Assembly (NCBI GenBank): GCA_016748015.1
Contig: JAAOMT010000762.1
Coordinates: forward strand, 186,001-250,000
Source of the DNA: Geosiphon pyriformis
Lineage: Eukaryota > Glomeromycota > Glomeromycetes > Archaeosporales > Geosiphonaceae
Length of the DNA: 64,000 bases
Reading direction: 5' to 3'
Shown: one piece after another, positions 1-11,990 of the stretch
How the letters are laid out: every line of letters begins with the position of its first letter
How positions within the stretch are numbered: position 1 is the stretch's first letter
The notes under the pieces: generated by a model
What the model was told of the DNA's origin: nothing
Database searches by the model: none
What the model saw: the letters and a program-made list of their open reading frames with translations, nothing else
Program-made: the position numbers and the translations under genes

Positions 1-1685
1 TTTTTAGACTGGTACTTGATATTGTTGTGTAGGTGGTTGTTGATACTGTTGAATTAATAGAGGTTGTTGGTATTGTTGCTGTAGAGCAGGTTGATAGTAA
101 TTGGTTTGCTATTGGGATTTGAGAAATAGTAGGCTAGTAGTGAAGACTGATAATAAGATTGCTGTGTTGAAGAGTAACATTAATTATTCCTGTTTTGTTG
201 GTCTCTTTGTAGCTTTCTGCAATCTTGTTTCCAATGTTCTGGAATCTTACAATAGTGGCAACTTTGGCTTTGGCTATTTGATAATGAGTAGTTGTTTTGG
301 TTTTGTCACTGTAATGGCTGATATTTTTGTGATTGTTGCTGTTGTTGTTAATTGGTAAAATAGTTCTCAATTTTTTTTGTAAGTTGGTCAATTTTTTCTT
401 TAGCTGCTGAGCTGGTTTCTCCAATAGCAAGATTCACAAGTTTGGTATAATTTGCTTCTTTCATTGCCATTTTATAGTTCTTTGTATGTCTAATAGCTGT
501 TGTTAAATTTTTTGAGACATATGGGTAAACTTTCTTGATTAACTTGTTTTTCAATTCTGCTATAAACTGATCTAAAATCTGGGCATTGGAATAGTATTTA
601 TTGGTTTCCAATTGTCAAATTCATTAAAGAAGTTTGTTGAATTTCCCAAAATAGGTTATAACAATTTTAGATGTTTCTTGTTTAATATTATGAAAGTGAT
701 TGTAAAGAGTAATAGAGATGTTGTTGTTGGTAAATTGTTATAAGAAAGCATCTTTGAATGCTTGCCAGTTTTCAAATAGTTCTTCTAAGTTTTCAAACCA
801 TTCTTTTGCAGTTCTTTGAAGAAAGTATGGGATTGCTTTGAGCATTCTTGCTGCATTCCAACTATTTGTGTCTCCTGCTTTTTGAACTTTGTCAAGCCAT
901 TCTTGAGAGCTGGTATTATTATCTTTACTGGTAAATTTTGTGATTTTTGCAATATAAACAGTTGTCATTTCTTCTTTGTTTTCTGTAGTTTCTTCTGGTT
1001 CTGATTTGGTTTCTTTACTTTCCAGATTCTCTGAATAATTACTTTCATTTTCCTGTAAATAATCAAAAAGATTAGTGCTAGTTGATATTGGTTTCTGTTG
1101 TTGAGTAGAATTTTTAAGTAACTGAAAATTTTCTGGTCTGGAAAAATAATTAAGTGGTGAATTTGGTGTTTGGGATTGAGTAAGTGAAATTAGAAATAGT
1201 GTAATAAAAAGTGGTAATTTGACACTGGTTCCTTGTTCAAATGTTTGTAAATGTTTGGCAGTTGTCTTTGGGGTCTTTAAAGTATTTAGGGTGGTACTTG
1301 AGTGTTGTTTTAGTTTTTGTTTGCCTTTGTTGCTTGTTTTTGTTTTTGATTCAAAGTCAATAAAATATTTGGACTGTACTGGATATGTTTCTTCACAATA
1401 CTTGATAATGTTAAAATTAAGTTTTTAGAAGTAGATGGCAAGTGTTTTATTATTAAGATCTTCAGTTCCCAACTGTGAATAGTGCACTAAATTATTGTAA
1501 AGATTGCTTCTAACTTCTGAAATATTGTAATTTTCAAGAAGATAATTGTTGATGTGGTTTTCAATATACTGGTAAAGTGTCTTCTTAACAATTTTAATTC
1601 CGTCTGTAATGTTGAATCTTTGCTTGCAATGGGTGTAAATTGACTGATAATACTCTAGAGTTGTTGTGTCTGGTGTGATCGCCAC
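1..1685 (-). pseudogene. Ty3/gypsy gag, family A, copy 1 (partial)
   Basis: This is capsid/nucleocapsid of an LTR retrotransposon, reading leftward and running off the window edge. It begins near 1685 with a GTG where an ATG would be expected, then VAITPDTTTLEYY, the same start as the copy at 45373. The retrotransposon gag core is at about 970-610 (QEWLDKVQKAG, LKAIPYFLQ, EWFENLEELFENWQAF). A CCHC zinc knuckle (CHYCKIPEHWKQDC) lies at 260-219 and is followed by a Gln-rich tail to the edge. The frame is interrupted by several stops. One is a TGA before QLETN near 612, which the 45 kb copy shares. Here the Trp of EWFENL is intact, whereas the 45 kb copy has TAG. Protease and downstream domains lie outside the window. 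Family assignment is confident; the exact start is inferred. Confidence 0.8.
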
Positions 1686-1710
1686 TTTGAAGTTGTTATT
1701 GTTGTGTTAT

Positions 1711-1730
1711 TTCTATGGGAGAGCACCAAA
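1711..1730 (-). other. primer-binding site of family A copy 1
   Basis: Directly after the LTR end, read on the minus strand, the sequence is TTTGGTGCTCTCCCATAGAA. The same string with one difference follows the LTR at 45328. Its position and the TGG start fit a tRNA primer site. I cannot name the tRNA. Confidence 0.5.
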
Positions 1731-2701
1731 TGTTACCAGAGATTTTTGGTCTCTTTTCTTGACTGTTGTTAATATTTGTCTGTTGCTACTTTCACGTTTT
1801 TTGGAAGCAGTTGAACCTCCAATAACTGAATTTATATTCAAATTATCTTCTATAATTTGAACTGCTGGACTTATGAGTAAAATAGCCAATTCCATACCAG
1901 TTATTTTGTATAGTTACATTGTAGTAAATGTCAACTCTTTCCCAGGAATTGCTCATCTGGAAGCTCACTAAAAATGTATAGTTACTTTGCTGTAAAAGTC
2001 AACTCTTCTACAGGAATCTTGTTTGTAGGCTACTCTAATAATTATAATAAGAAAAAAATGAAAAAATAAAAGAAATATAAAAGAAATAGAATTCTGTTAA
2101 GGGAAATGTTTTCTATCCAGGCCTGGAGTCACTAACAGTTTACTGAAATTGGTAGCTAATCAATTTCGAAATGTTAGTTGTGTTTGAGGAACTTTCAAGT
2201 ATAATGATTTAAGGATTTGGTTTTCGAATATTTAATTTTTATTTGAATATGTAAAAAGTAATTTGTTCTAATTAAGATATCTAAAGTGAGATACTATGTT
2301 AAGATACTATGAGAAGATACATTTTCTTGAAGAAAGAAGCTCTTCTTTTATATAACTTGTTGTAATACTAGTCTTTGAACTTGCCTTTTTTTTTGCTACA
2401 ATTTTGGTGAACTAAAAATACATTTTGGCGAACTACAAGTTATTTCACTGAACTATTAATTATTTCAGCCAATTTTCATTAATTTCGGCGAATTTTGACT
2501 ATATTAAATGGTTCAGAGTATTGTGTAATTTGATCATTTTAATTTCTATGGTACAAATCGGATTATTAATTGAGTAATAATATTTAATAATTTGATTAAA
2601 TAATAAGTGGTAATCAAAATAATAATAATATATGCTAATTAATAATAAGAATTATGAGGGTAATTTCATGCTAATTATTAGCTAAAATTCTACTGATAAC
2701 A
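1731..2701 (-). repeat. LTR type A (5' LTR of gag copy at 1-1685)
   Basis: A 971-bp LTR bounded on the minus strand by TGTTATCAG and CTGGTAACA. It is the counterpart of the LTRs at 5574-6567 and 44355-45327, which end in TGTTAC and GTAACA. It lies immediately upstream of a primer-binding site and gag, so it is a 5' LTR. Its upstream end shares the octamer TGATAACA (2694-2701) with the end of the neighbouring type B LTR. Confidence 0.8.
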
Positions 2702-3152
2702 GCACTCTTAGAATTCAATATTAGATATCAAATGTACTTTTCAGTTATATTTTATTCAATAATCTTTAAATGCTGCAATTATACATTTAAGAAAAGGGTA
2801 AGGAATAACCAACAAATAATCTTTTATCCCAAAATGTTTAGATACTTAAAGGTAAAGAAAGGAAAATTAATGATAAAAGAATAATTGAGATAAAAGTTGT
2901 TATTTTATTTATTTTCTTTTTTTAATTCTTACATGCTTTTTTACAACTAAGAAATTCATCACTTATATAGCTATTAAAAGTGGTCAATAATTAGATTAAT
3001 AACTAGGTCAATAATTAAGTCAATAATTAAGTTAATGGTCAGATTATTGATTAGGTCAATAATCACTTTCTAAAAATAGAATGGCTAATTATATGACATT
3101 AGTGGCTAATACATGTAATAATTAATAAGAAGTATAGATTTTAACTATAACA
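2694..3152 (-). repeat. LTR type B
   Basis: On the minus strand it begins TGTTATAGTTAAAAT and ends in GAGTGCTGTTATCA, about 459 bp. It matches the LTRs at 37381-37834 (same orientation) and 38679-39220 (opposite). It contains the CTATATAAG TATA-like box near 2955 and a run of 12-bp units around 2980-3067. No internal region belonging to it is recognisable to the left, where a type A LTR abuts, so it is a solo LTR or a truncated element. Confidence 0.7.
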
Positions 3153-3540
3153 GTATAACAAAAAAGGATCCAAACTTAGCATAAAACAATTCTAATAGAC
3201 TGATTTTTTTATTGATTACAAATATATTATATACTACAAACCAAAAAAACTACATACTAACATAGATAGTCTCTCAAGATAAAACAGAATTAATACCAAT
3301 CTCAATTCTACTAACTTAACAATAAACAATAAACAAATAATAGATCCCAAAAATTATAACAACATCAAAAGTTATTTAAAGACTCTTACCATATCAAAAA
3401 ACTGGACTCTAATCAAAAAACAGTGATTAAAACACTAATTAAAACAATATTTCTTATATCATAACAAAATTTATTATTAAAATTGTAAAAATCCAACAAA
3501 TTTACTCAGATTAGTCCAACAAAATAAAAAAAACAATCTT
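3153..3540. other. AT-rich interval, no gene seen
   Basis: About 390 bp of A-rich sequence between the type B LTR and the first recognisable integrase residues. It is possibly the decayed RNase H-integrase linker of the element that follows. No open frame or motif could be supported. Confidence 0.4.
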
Positions 3541-4330
3541 ATACAACATGTACATAAACTTTTTATTAACATATTTAGGAAAAAATAATACAATCTAAAG
3601 AATATTTGAACATTATTTTTGGCCACACATATACCAAAACATTTAACAATATATAAAATTATGTAATAGTTGTTAAAAAAGAAAAGAAACTTGCTTTATT
3701 GAACTTTTAAATCCAATCAAAGTTGAACAACTTTTTAATAGAATCAGTATTAATTTAATTGGCTTACTACTGATTATAATGCAAAGAAATTATTATATTA
3801 TAGTTGTAGTAAATTACCTTATTAAATGGCCCAAAATCAGAGTTATTTAAAGAGCAGACACAAAATCAATAGCAAATTTCATTTATGAAAACATTATTTG
3901 TAAACATAAATGTCCAATTGAACTCTTATCTAATTAAAAAACATACTTTGTAAACAATTTAATACAAAAAATTTGTAAACAATTTAATGTTAAAAAACTT
4001 TTATTATCTCTATATTACTTACAAACAAATGGATTTGTAAAATGTTTTAACCAAATATTGTGTAAATTTTTAGTCAAAGTCTTAACCAATTTTGAGCAAA
4101 AATAGGATATTTTTATTTTATTAGTGTTACTAATATATAGAACACTAAAACAAAATACTATAAAACACATATCATTTAATTTTACTTATGAAAGAACAGC
4201 AATATTACCAATTAATTTTATTGTGGAAATATATTTAGCACAATCTATTACAGAAAAAAATTTTCAAGAAACATTCCAACAAAGAGCTTATATCTTTTTA
4301 AACATCTTAGAAAAAAAATGATGAATTACA
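3540..4330 (+). pseudogene. Ty3/gypsy integrase core fragment
   Basis: A decayed integrase that would insert the reverse-transcribed element into chromosomal DNA. At 3720-3840 the translation reads NRISINLIG then YYIIVVVNYLIKW, matching the DDE-core start (usually GIDLIGPL ... VVVDYLTKW) with Asp to Asn changes. At 4020-4060 it reads LQTNGFVKCFNQILCKFL, the region carrying the catalytic Glu (usually NGLVERFNRTL), here lost. From 4124 it reads LLIYRTLKQNTIKHISFNFTY, the typical AYRTxxHxxTxxSPFxLxYG region. Many stops make it dead. It is the 3' part of an element ending at the LTR 5574-6567. Confidence 0.75.
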
Positions 4331-5560
4331 GTCACTTATATTGAATACTCTTAAGCTTAACAAAAAAAATAACATAACAACAAATTACTACTAGTTACCA
4401 AATAATTCAAAGTTGAAAACAAAGTTTTTTTATACAGAACTAAGATTGAAAAATAATAGAATAGAAAATTTGAATATAAATAGAATAGATTATTTTATAT
4501 TTACAAAATCTTAGACAATAAATTATATAAGTTAAGATTTAATAACAAAGTTCTAGCCAAAGTTGCACATAGAAATTAATTAAAGCACTATTATTTCAGA
4601 AATAATTCTGAACTATTAATTCTATAAATTGGTATATATTTTCTTTTAATTAATCTCAAAAATATTCTTCAATATTTAGAATCAATAGTTATAATAAAAC
4701 AATAACCAAATTTGAATATTTAATTTACCATTATTATAATATTTTTTTAATAATACAAACATAAAAACAAAAACAGTAAATAATTACAAAAAAAACCCAA
4801 AACCAAAAAGATATAAAAACTCTATACCCAAATTATTTCTTTATTTTCAAATTTTTTTCAAATTTTAGTCTTAATTTAATTACTTTTGTTATAATTATTT
4901 TCTAAAATATTCAAAAAATGTTTTAAAAATTAATTGTAGCATTAAAAACACTCCTTGACTTATCCATAATAATCAATAAAATTTAAATTAATTACACTTA
5001 AAAAAAACTATGACACCAATAGTAAATAATTCTCAAAATTATTATCCTTATAGAAAAAACATAAGAAGTTCTTCTGGAATTCAATTGTCAGAACTTTTGA
5101 AGTTTTAAAAGAAAATCTTTTATTTGTCTCTATTAATATTTTACCAAATGTCCCAACTTAACAAAAGCTTCAACAATAGAATAGTAAATAAAGCCATAAA
5201 TATACTCCTATTTTTAGATATTTTTATATTAAAAAAACACTTTATGAATGAAAACTAGAACTTGAAACAACCAAACTTATTCCTAAAATAGTACAAAAAC
5301 AAATTTGCAATTAATTTAAAACAGCAGTTGAACCAACAAATACTTATTACAAACTTAGAATAGTTCTTAAACTCTATAACTTATTTAATACTTGTAAAAA
5401 CATTTTACAAAATTCAATACTTTAACCAATAAAACTTTAATATTTTGGCAAACTTACAGAACAGAAATTTCAACAATTTTCAGACCAAATTACTTTAATT
5501 ATTTTGGATTACTATTTTAATATCACAAAAAATGCTTGGATCTTGACAAAGCTTAGTTTT
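4331..5560 (+). pseudogene. post-integrase C-terminal region of gypsy pol
   Basis: Continuation of the integrase reading, heavily decayed. The distal part (5445-5560) reads FGKLTEQKFQQFSDQITLI then ILDYYFNI. It resembles 52730-52857 (IGQLTNSQFQELQQQINNTV, LNYYSNLEF) and the minus-strand segment 38665-38560 (FTELKFQQFSDQITLI, ILDYYLNI). A conserved C-terminal tail thus lies just before the polypurine tract in three copies. Between 4331 and about 4900 only A-rich sequence with scattered stops is seen. The function of the tail is unknown. Confidence 0.55.
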
Positions 5561-5573
5561 GAAAAGAAAATTA
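5561..5573 (+). other. polypurine tract
   Basis: GAAAAGAAAATTA immediately precedes the TGTTAC start of the LTR. The equivalent site at 52860 is GAAAGGAGGGGATAA. Both are preceded by the same short coding end (GACAAAGCT / GACAGAGCT, then TTTTGAAA), so this is the plus-strand primer site. Confidence 0.6.
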
Positions 5574-6567
5574 TGTTACTAGTAAAATTCTTATTATTAA
5601 TTAGCATATATTATTATTATTCAAATTATTACTTATTATTTAATCAAAAATTATTAAAGATTTTTATTTAATTAATAATCTAATTTGTACAATAGAAATT
5701 AAAATAATTAAATTATATAATACACCAAATTATATAATATTCAAAAATTTGCTAAAATTTGTAAAAATTTATCAAAATAATAAATAATTTACCAAAATAG
5801 TTAATAGCTTAATAAAATAATTTGTAATTTGTTAAAATGTATTTTTAATTTATCAAAATAATAGCAAAGAGAAAAAATTCAAGTTTATAAATTAATACTA
5901 TAACAAATTATATATAAAAAAAGCTTTTCTCTTTAAGAAAATATATTTTATTAAGAATTATCTTAATTAGAATCAATTAACTTTTATATATTTTTGCAAA
6001 AAAAATAAAAAATAAATACTTTAAAAGTGCAAAATTTTTAAATTATTTACATTTGAAATTTCCTAAAATTCAACTAACATTTTGAAATTAATTAACTACT
6101 AATTTCAGTAATCTGTCAGTGATTCCAAGTTTGGGCCAGAAACAACTTTTTAAACAAAATTTTATTTTTATTTTTTTATTTTTTATTATTATTATAATTA
6201 TTAAAATAGTCTACAAACAAAATTTCTGTAAAAGAGTTGATTTTTACAACAAAATAACTACATATTTTAATAAACTTTTAGACAAGTAATTTCTGAAAAA
6301 GAGTTGACTTTCACAGCAAAACAACTATACAATTTAGTAAGCTTTCAAATGAGCAATTTCTGGGAAAAAGTTAACATTTATTACAATATAATTATACAAA
6401 GTAACTAAATTGGCTATTTCACTTATAAGTCCAGCAGTTTAAATTATAAGAGATAATTTGAATATAAATTTAGTTATTAAAGGTTTAATAACTTTTAATA
6501 AACATAAATTAACAGCAAATTAATATTAACAACAATTAAAAAAAAAGACCAAAAATCTCTAGTAACA
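5574..6567 (+). repeat. LTR type A (3' LTR)
   Basis: A 994-bp LTR from TGTTACTAG to CTAGTAACA, collinear with the 44355-45327 LTR but with far more C-to-T and G-to-A changes. It follows an integrase fragment and a polypurine tract, so it is the 3' LTR of a plus-strand family A element. The 5' part of that element is missing. Confidence 0.8.
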
Positions 6568-6585
6568 ACACCAAAAAAATAATTG

Positions 6586-7704
6586 TTATAGCTTTCTCTA
6601 AATTTGGTTAAATAATGTTAATTTGATTGTAATTAATTAGGCTGTAATAAAAAACTGTGATAGAATTTACCAAATTGGATTAAACAAATTAGTTAACAGC
6701 CAGATGGTTATTTTTAATCAAAAAAATTTGGTATAAGTAGTTAAGACTATAAGAGACTATAATATTTAAATGTTCAGAAATTATTTAAGGATGTTTTTAT
6801 ATACCTTACTTGTTGTTACTCATAGAAATTGGAAGTATTATAATTAGAGGAATAGCCAATTAGAAGTAGACATAGTAACAAAAGAATTACAAGATTCTTC
6901 TAAAGAAATTGCAGGATTGTAGAATCTCAGAATATTAAAATTTTTTACTTAAAATTGCAGTATTTCAGAATTTCAGAATTTTTTTAAAGAAATTGCAGGA
7001 TTTCAAAAATCTTGTATAATACTAACTATGTATATATAATAGTAGTATTGGAAACAAAAAAAGTATTTGGTTTAGTTTCTATTTAGCATTTTTTTTCTTA
7101 TCTATTAATTAACTTTTACTTTATAAATAGTTACTATTAACTAAAATAAATTCACCAAAATATTCAATAAACATACTTATTATCATCCAATTCATGTTAT
7201 TATCATTTAATTAAAAAATCATAATTATTTTTCTGTTATTAACACTTTATGTTGATAATATCTAACATTTAATCACACTAAAATAATAGCTCTTAATCAT
7301 GATTATTGATAGAATATTAATTTTTTATTTTTTTTATTTTCTTTTGTTGTTTGTTAACTTATTAACTGATTAAAAAGATTAAATACTAAGTAATTAATAT
7401 CAAAAATAGCCTAATAAAAGACCCAGAAATAAGAGTATAGAGTTTAAAAATTTAAGAATAGTTTACCAGAAAGGCATAAATGCCAGAATAAATTGGTTAC
7501 CACACTGAAAAAAAAAATTTGATGAAATAATTATTCTGGAAGACTACTGACACAATTATTAAATTTCTGTCCATTATACAAAGAACTTTACCAAAATCTT
7601 TAGATATAAAAACCTTTAGATATTAATACTATCTACCTATTGAGCACCAAGTTATGGATTTGTTATTTATATCAACACTTCAAATAATTATCTGTAATAT
7701 TTGG
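6586..7704 (+). repeat. LTR, diverged type C (5' LTR of copy at 7.7 kb)
   Basis: The interval lies between a TGTTATAG near 6586 and the TTTGGTGCTTTC primer-site-like string at about 7705. Parts match the type C LTR at 41442-42441. The GCTCTTAATCATGATTATTGA stretch with the T-rich tract near 7290 matches 41965 onward, AGCCTAATAAAAG near 7410 matches 42100, and GAGCACCAA near 7641 matches 42387. The left boundary is inferred from the TGTTA start and is uncertain. Confidence 0.5.
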
Positions 7705-7763
7705 TGCTTTCTGTAAAATATAATCTAGCAGAGAACCAGCACTAACAACAATTATCTGGAAAA

Positions 7764-9480
7764 GTGGCAGACCAAAAAAATATAGAAGAAAATTATTTAG
7801 GATTTTCAAAATCCTTATTTCAGCACTATAAAAACCACTTTGAATTGACAAGTAACAATTGGCCAGCAGAATTAACTTTCAATTTCTATGTTAATAAAAA
7901 AATCAAATCCTACTTGGAAGCCAAAAGAGATTTAGAAGCTGCTTTTAACAACTTCAACAGTGAATTATTCCAAAGCACCACACTTTTATTAAACTATTTG
8001 TTTGTATCAACAATTACAGAAATAAATAGAAAAATTGAAAATTACACTTAACAGAGATTTTCTATTACTTTTGTAGACCAAAAAAAACTATAAACATCAG
8101 CAAAAACACCAAAAAAAATACAACTACCTACTTGAAAGAAACCAAGAGTTGTTTTATTCATTTATTTATCATATCATCATACTCCAAGAAGTACAATTAA
8201 CATAATATTAGCAGATGTATTCACATTAATTGCAAAACTACTATTAGCTAAAACTCTATTTCAGAATAAACAAAAAAAAGCTAAACTATTAAGAACATAT
8301 AACAAGTATTTTAAGAGATTTAATTTGTGATCAATAACACTATCAAAATATTAATTACTACCACTACAACTGGATTTCAGAACTACCAATCTGTGAAAAA
8401 TAACCAACTCAGAAGAAGAGAAAAATGAAGATCAAGAATTTAATTATCAAAACCCAATTTTAGAAAACCTGGAAATTCAAACCTCAATTGTTCAGGCTCA
8501 GCAAAACCCAAACAATCCAAAACTTACTTCTATTATTTTCCAAAACTTGTCTTTAGTAATTGTAATTAATTCACCACTAATTGTACTAATTACTGCTTAA
8601 AAACAACATGTTTAATAACAACAACTACAGTAGTAACCACCACAATAATTATTACCAATAACATATGTTTCTATTATCAAATTAGAAAAGTTTACTGGTA
8701 AAAAAAACAATGTTTAAGTCTGACTTAATGACATTGCTAAAGCAATTACTGCCAACAATTAAGATAAAATCAGAGCTTTATAAGTTATTTTATACTTTTT
8801 ACAAGATACTGCCAATTCATGATATTAAAGTTTGATCAATAAACCCATTACTTTTAACATGTTTAAAATTGAATTTTTCAAATATTTTAGTAATAATAAC
8901 AATATTAATTGCTTGGCGATTGCCTTCACCACTATTAAACAAAGAGACACAAAAGCAATTACTACTTACTTAGAACACTTCTATAAAAATCTGTGCCAAA
9001 TATAAGCAATTAACACAAACTATTTCACAATACCACAAATTCTAAATCAGTTTATTTGTGGTCTGTATAGTAGTTTTCTATAATAAATATGCTCATTATA
9101 TCTACAAACACTTCAAGATACAGTTATACATATTTAAGATTTTAAATTGGCCAAATTAGACACCAACTATGTTCAAGCTATAAATCTAGTAATAAACAGA
9201 TTATTTAATTTGAATTCCAAATTGAAACAGTTTAGTGATTCAATTAATTAGAAACTTGAAGAATACTTAACTAACAACTAAGCAATTTATTAGTCTTTAT
9301 AACATTGCAATAATTTAGGAAATTTAAATCACATTTAATAGTAGTCATATCTGTCATCATTAAATTAACAATAATAACAAAAAACATGTAATTGCTACTA
9401 TTGTGGTAAACAAAAACATTTGCAAATTAACTGTTGTACATAATTAATTAATTAATGATCAGAAAATCAATATTAAAACT
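7764..9480 (+). pseudogene. Ty3/gypsy gag, family A' copy 1
   Basis: Structural protein of a gypsy element. The first 95 residues (7764-8048) are open and begin with GTG, not ATG (VADQKNIEENYLGFSKSLFQ). The same start region is found in minus-strand copies at 61120 and 19010. After 8050 the frame is broken by many TAA/TAG codons. The gag core is recognisable at about 8690-9060 (KLEKFTGK, FLQDTA, MFKIEFFKYF, QFICGL). A CCHC zinc knuckle (CYYCGKQKHLQINC) lies at 9393-9434 and is intact. The region is non-functional as it stands. Confidence 0.75.
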
Positions 9481-9839
9481 CTAATTGTCAGTTTCAAACT
9501 CCAAACTATTAACCAAATTAAGACCAATATTAGTCTTAATATTTATCAATAATACAGCAAATATACTTACTGCCAATTTATTAGACTTTAGCATTGACAA
9601 TATATCAACTACAGTCACAAGTTATTTATCAATTTCAATAAATTTAAATATAGTCACAAAACTTATTTTAAAGTAGAAGCCAAAAACCAAAGACTATCCA
9701 AATCCACTAGAACTGGAAATTGATCAGAATTACAACAGCAAAATTTAAGAATTAACTATGCCCAAAACCTGGATGCCTAATACTATTTAAGTCTCTTAGT
9801 ATTCTCAGAGATCACTACACCCAATTTATTAGAATTCAA

Positions 9840-10380
9840 TCAAACTCAATTACTTATCAACAATATTCTATTAGTGACCATCATTAAAGATAAATTACTT
9901 ACCACTATTTTTTCTTTTGAACTTGAAGAACCAGTTAAAATGTTTCTATTCAATAGAGCCATCCTTAAAGTAAAACCAATTACCATAATGTACACTAATG
10001 TGAAAGTTAATGGTCACCTTATCAAGCTAATTTTTGATAATGAGTCAGCAGATAGCATTATCACATGACAACTCATAGACCAATTAAGTCACTGAGTTGA
10101 TTATACTGTCAGCACTAAAATCATTATAGCAGATAAAGCAACAAAGACTTCAATTGGCAAAATTGATAATTTTTCATTTGAAGTTAATAATATTATAATA
10201 CCAATCAAGATTTTTATCATAGAAATCACACATTACCAAGCACTAGTTGGTAATAACTAGCTGTTCAAAACTAGTATTATGCTTAACTAGACCATTTAAA
10301 AATTACAGTTCAGTCAAAATAGACAATACATACAAGTACCAGCTACTTGTGGCCATTTTAAATTACAAATTACCTAACCA
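9840..10380 (+). pseudogene. retropepsin-type aspartic protease, family A' copy 1
   Basis: Protease that would cleave the Gag-Pol polyprotein. The reading VNGHLIKLIFDNESADSIIT near 10006-10065 is the active-site region. The catalytic DSG is damaged to DNE. Downstream are IGKIDNFSFEV and ITHYQALVGNN, matching VGEIDNFSFTI and APQYQALVGNDWL of the 47.5 kb copy. A TGA follows IIT, and TAG replaces the Trp of GNDW. It is followed by the Cys-rich domain and dUTPase of the same polyprotein. Confidence 0.75.
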
Positions 10381-10569
10381 TAATCACTAATTAAATTTAA
10401 GAAAAAAAAAATCTACTTGAGAAGTTTACCAAGTTTCTTGGATTAATGATGACTATAACAACTTACTATTGATACTTATATAAAAAAAAAAGAGAAAAAA
10501 GAAGAAAAGAAAAGAAAAAATGTTCTAAGCAACTATCTTTACCTATATACTTTATACTACCACCAGTCA

Positions 10570-11180
10570 AAGACACCTAATTTATTGCCAATTCAAATTA
10601 ATTTGTATCAATTGTGACAAAAAATTGTCAACAATGGACACATGTTGTAGTAACAATAAGGAATAACCAACAGCAACAAAATATTACTATTATTTATGTG
10701 TTCTTAAACACTTTAGATAACTCAAATAACAAAAAAAATGGGACAATAAGTCTTGTCTCACATGTGAAACAATTTTTCCCAACAAAAAAATATGGAATAA
10801 CATTTTTGGGTGAGGAGAAATATATGATAAAACATGTCAATACATAATTCTAATCAAAAATTAAGTATAAAAAGGGACTCCAATTGATAATACTTAAAAA
10901 CAAGCACTAAAATGTTTGGAAGACTACCCACACAACAAACATGAAATCTGAAGAATAGCAAATGCCAAAGTTGAAGATACTACATTTAGTAAACTATTGA
11001 AAATTAAAAACAACTTACTAACACTTCTTGAACCCAAATTTGTCTTTATGTTTGACTTTGATGACAATTTATAAACAATTTTGAGCAATTCTACAAGCAT
11101 TACCAAGACCTAGCACCAATTAAAGAAAAGCAAAAGCTAGAACAGTTAAATATAAAACTGTGTAAATATTGCTTAATTTT
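10570..11180 (+). pseudogene. Cys-rich putative zinc domain, copy 1
   Basis: An unfamiliar domain between protease and dUTPase. In one frame it reads ICINCDKKL near 10600, then KKWDNKSCLTCETIFP and IWNNIFG, a stop, then YDKTCQYIIL up to about 10860. This aligns with 48070-48270 (HICYFCKACH, KWDNTSCLICGDMLP, GGVCDQTCQY). The paired CxxC motifs imply metal binding. The rest of the region to 11180 is poorly conserved and broken. I do not recognise the family. A 77-codon open frame at 10614-10847 is in a different frame from this alignment and is probably spurious. Confidence 0.55.
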
Positions 11181-11244
11181 CAGTGACTTCAAATATTAAT
11201 ATAATTGTAATTTTATCTACAATCTACCATCATGCATAATTTAT

Positions 11245-11900
11245 TTGGTTCCCAAAAAAGAAAAACCAATTTGCAAGTATGTAATAAAATTAGAATTAAA
11301 ACTTAATCCTAATTCAGACTCTGACAATAATAACAACAATAGTTTCAATTTCATTTACTATAGCAATGACAACAATGATTTGAACTCTAATTACAATTCT
11401 GAACAATGTATTACACTTTCAGATTTATCAAAAAAACAAAAACTAAGATGGTTCAGTAATAATAATGAAGGTATTATGTTAGAATGCATGCATAATATTA
11501 ATGCAGAATTTAATCTGAGATATCTAAAAAAATATGCCATAACATTGAAGTCCAATACACACATTTGTATTAATTTAAAAATAGCATTAAAAATCCCAGC
11601 AACAACAATAGTTCAATTAGCATCCAGATCTAATTTAGCAAAAAAAAAAATTAGCATCAAAGAAAAAATAATTGATATAGGATATATAGAAAATATTATT
11701 GCTATACTATAAAATAAATCAAAAAACCATATATAATTGAACCAAATGAAAAAATAGCATAGGCAATATTTCTACTTTTGGTAAAAATAGCTCAATTAGT
11801 GTCAGTAAAAACAAGAGAAAAATTAAGGATAACTACAAAAAAGATAAATAGATTTAGATCCACAAGTAAAATAAATATACCAGTCAATATGGCAGAGAAA
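11245..11900 (+). pseudogene. dUTPase-like domain in gypsy pol, copy 1
   Basis: An open stretch (11245-11709) encodes an acidic, Asn-rich linker and then a trimeric dUTPase fold. Motif 1 is degraded to NAEFNLRY (usually DAGYDL). The strand before motif 2 is ITLKSNTHICINLKIALKIP. Motif 2 is VQLASRSNLAKKK with its Arg encoded by AGA at 11626-11628. Motif 3 is KIIDIGYIENIIAIL, in which the Gly before Val/Ile-Ile-Asp is lost. Motif 4 (KIAQAIFLPLVKIAQL-like) is readable at 11740-11800 after a TAA. The enzyme family hydrolyses dUTP to dUMP, keeping uracil out of cDNA. This is the only one of five copies with no stop at the motif-2 Arg. Confidence 0.8.
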
Positions 11901-11990
11901 AAAACCATTGATAAGAGAGAAATTATTTTCACTCATTAATCAGTTTTTACTTTACCATATAACTAGTATTTATTAATAATAGAAAAAAAA

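Noticed and set aside
10614-10847. 77-codon ORF with an AAT/CAA-rich start
   Set aside because: The alignment with the Cys-rich domain of other copies runs in another frame, so this is probably an accidental opening.
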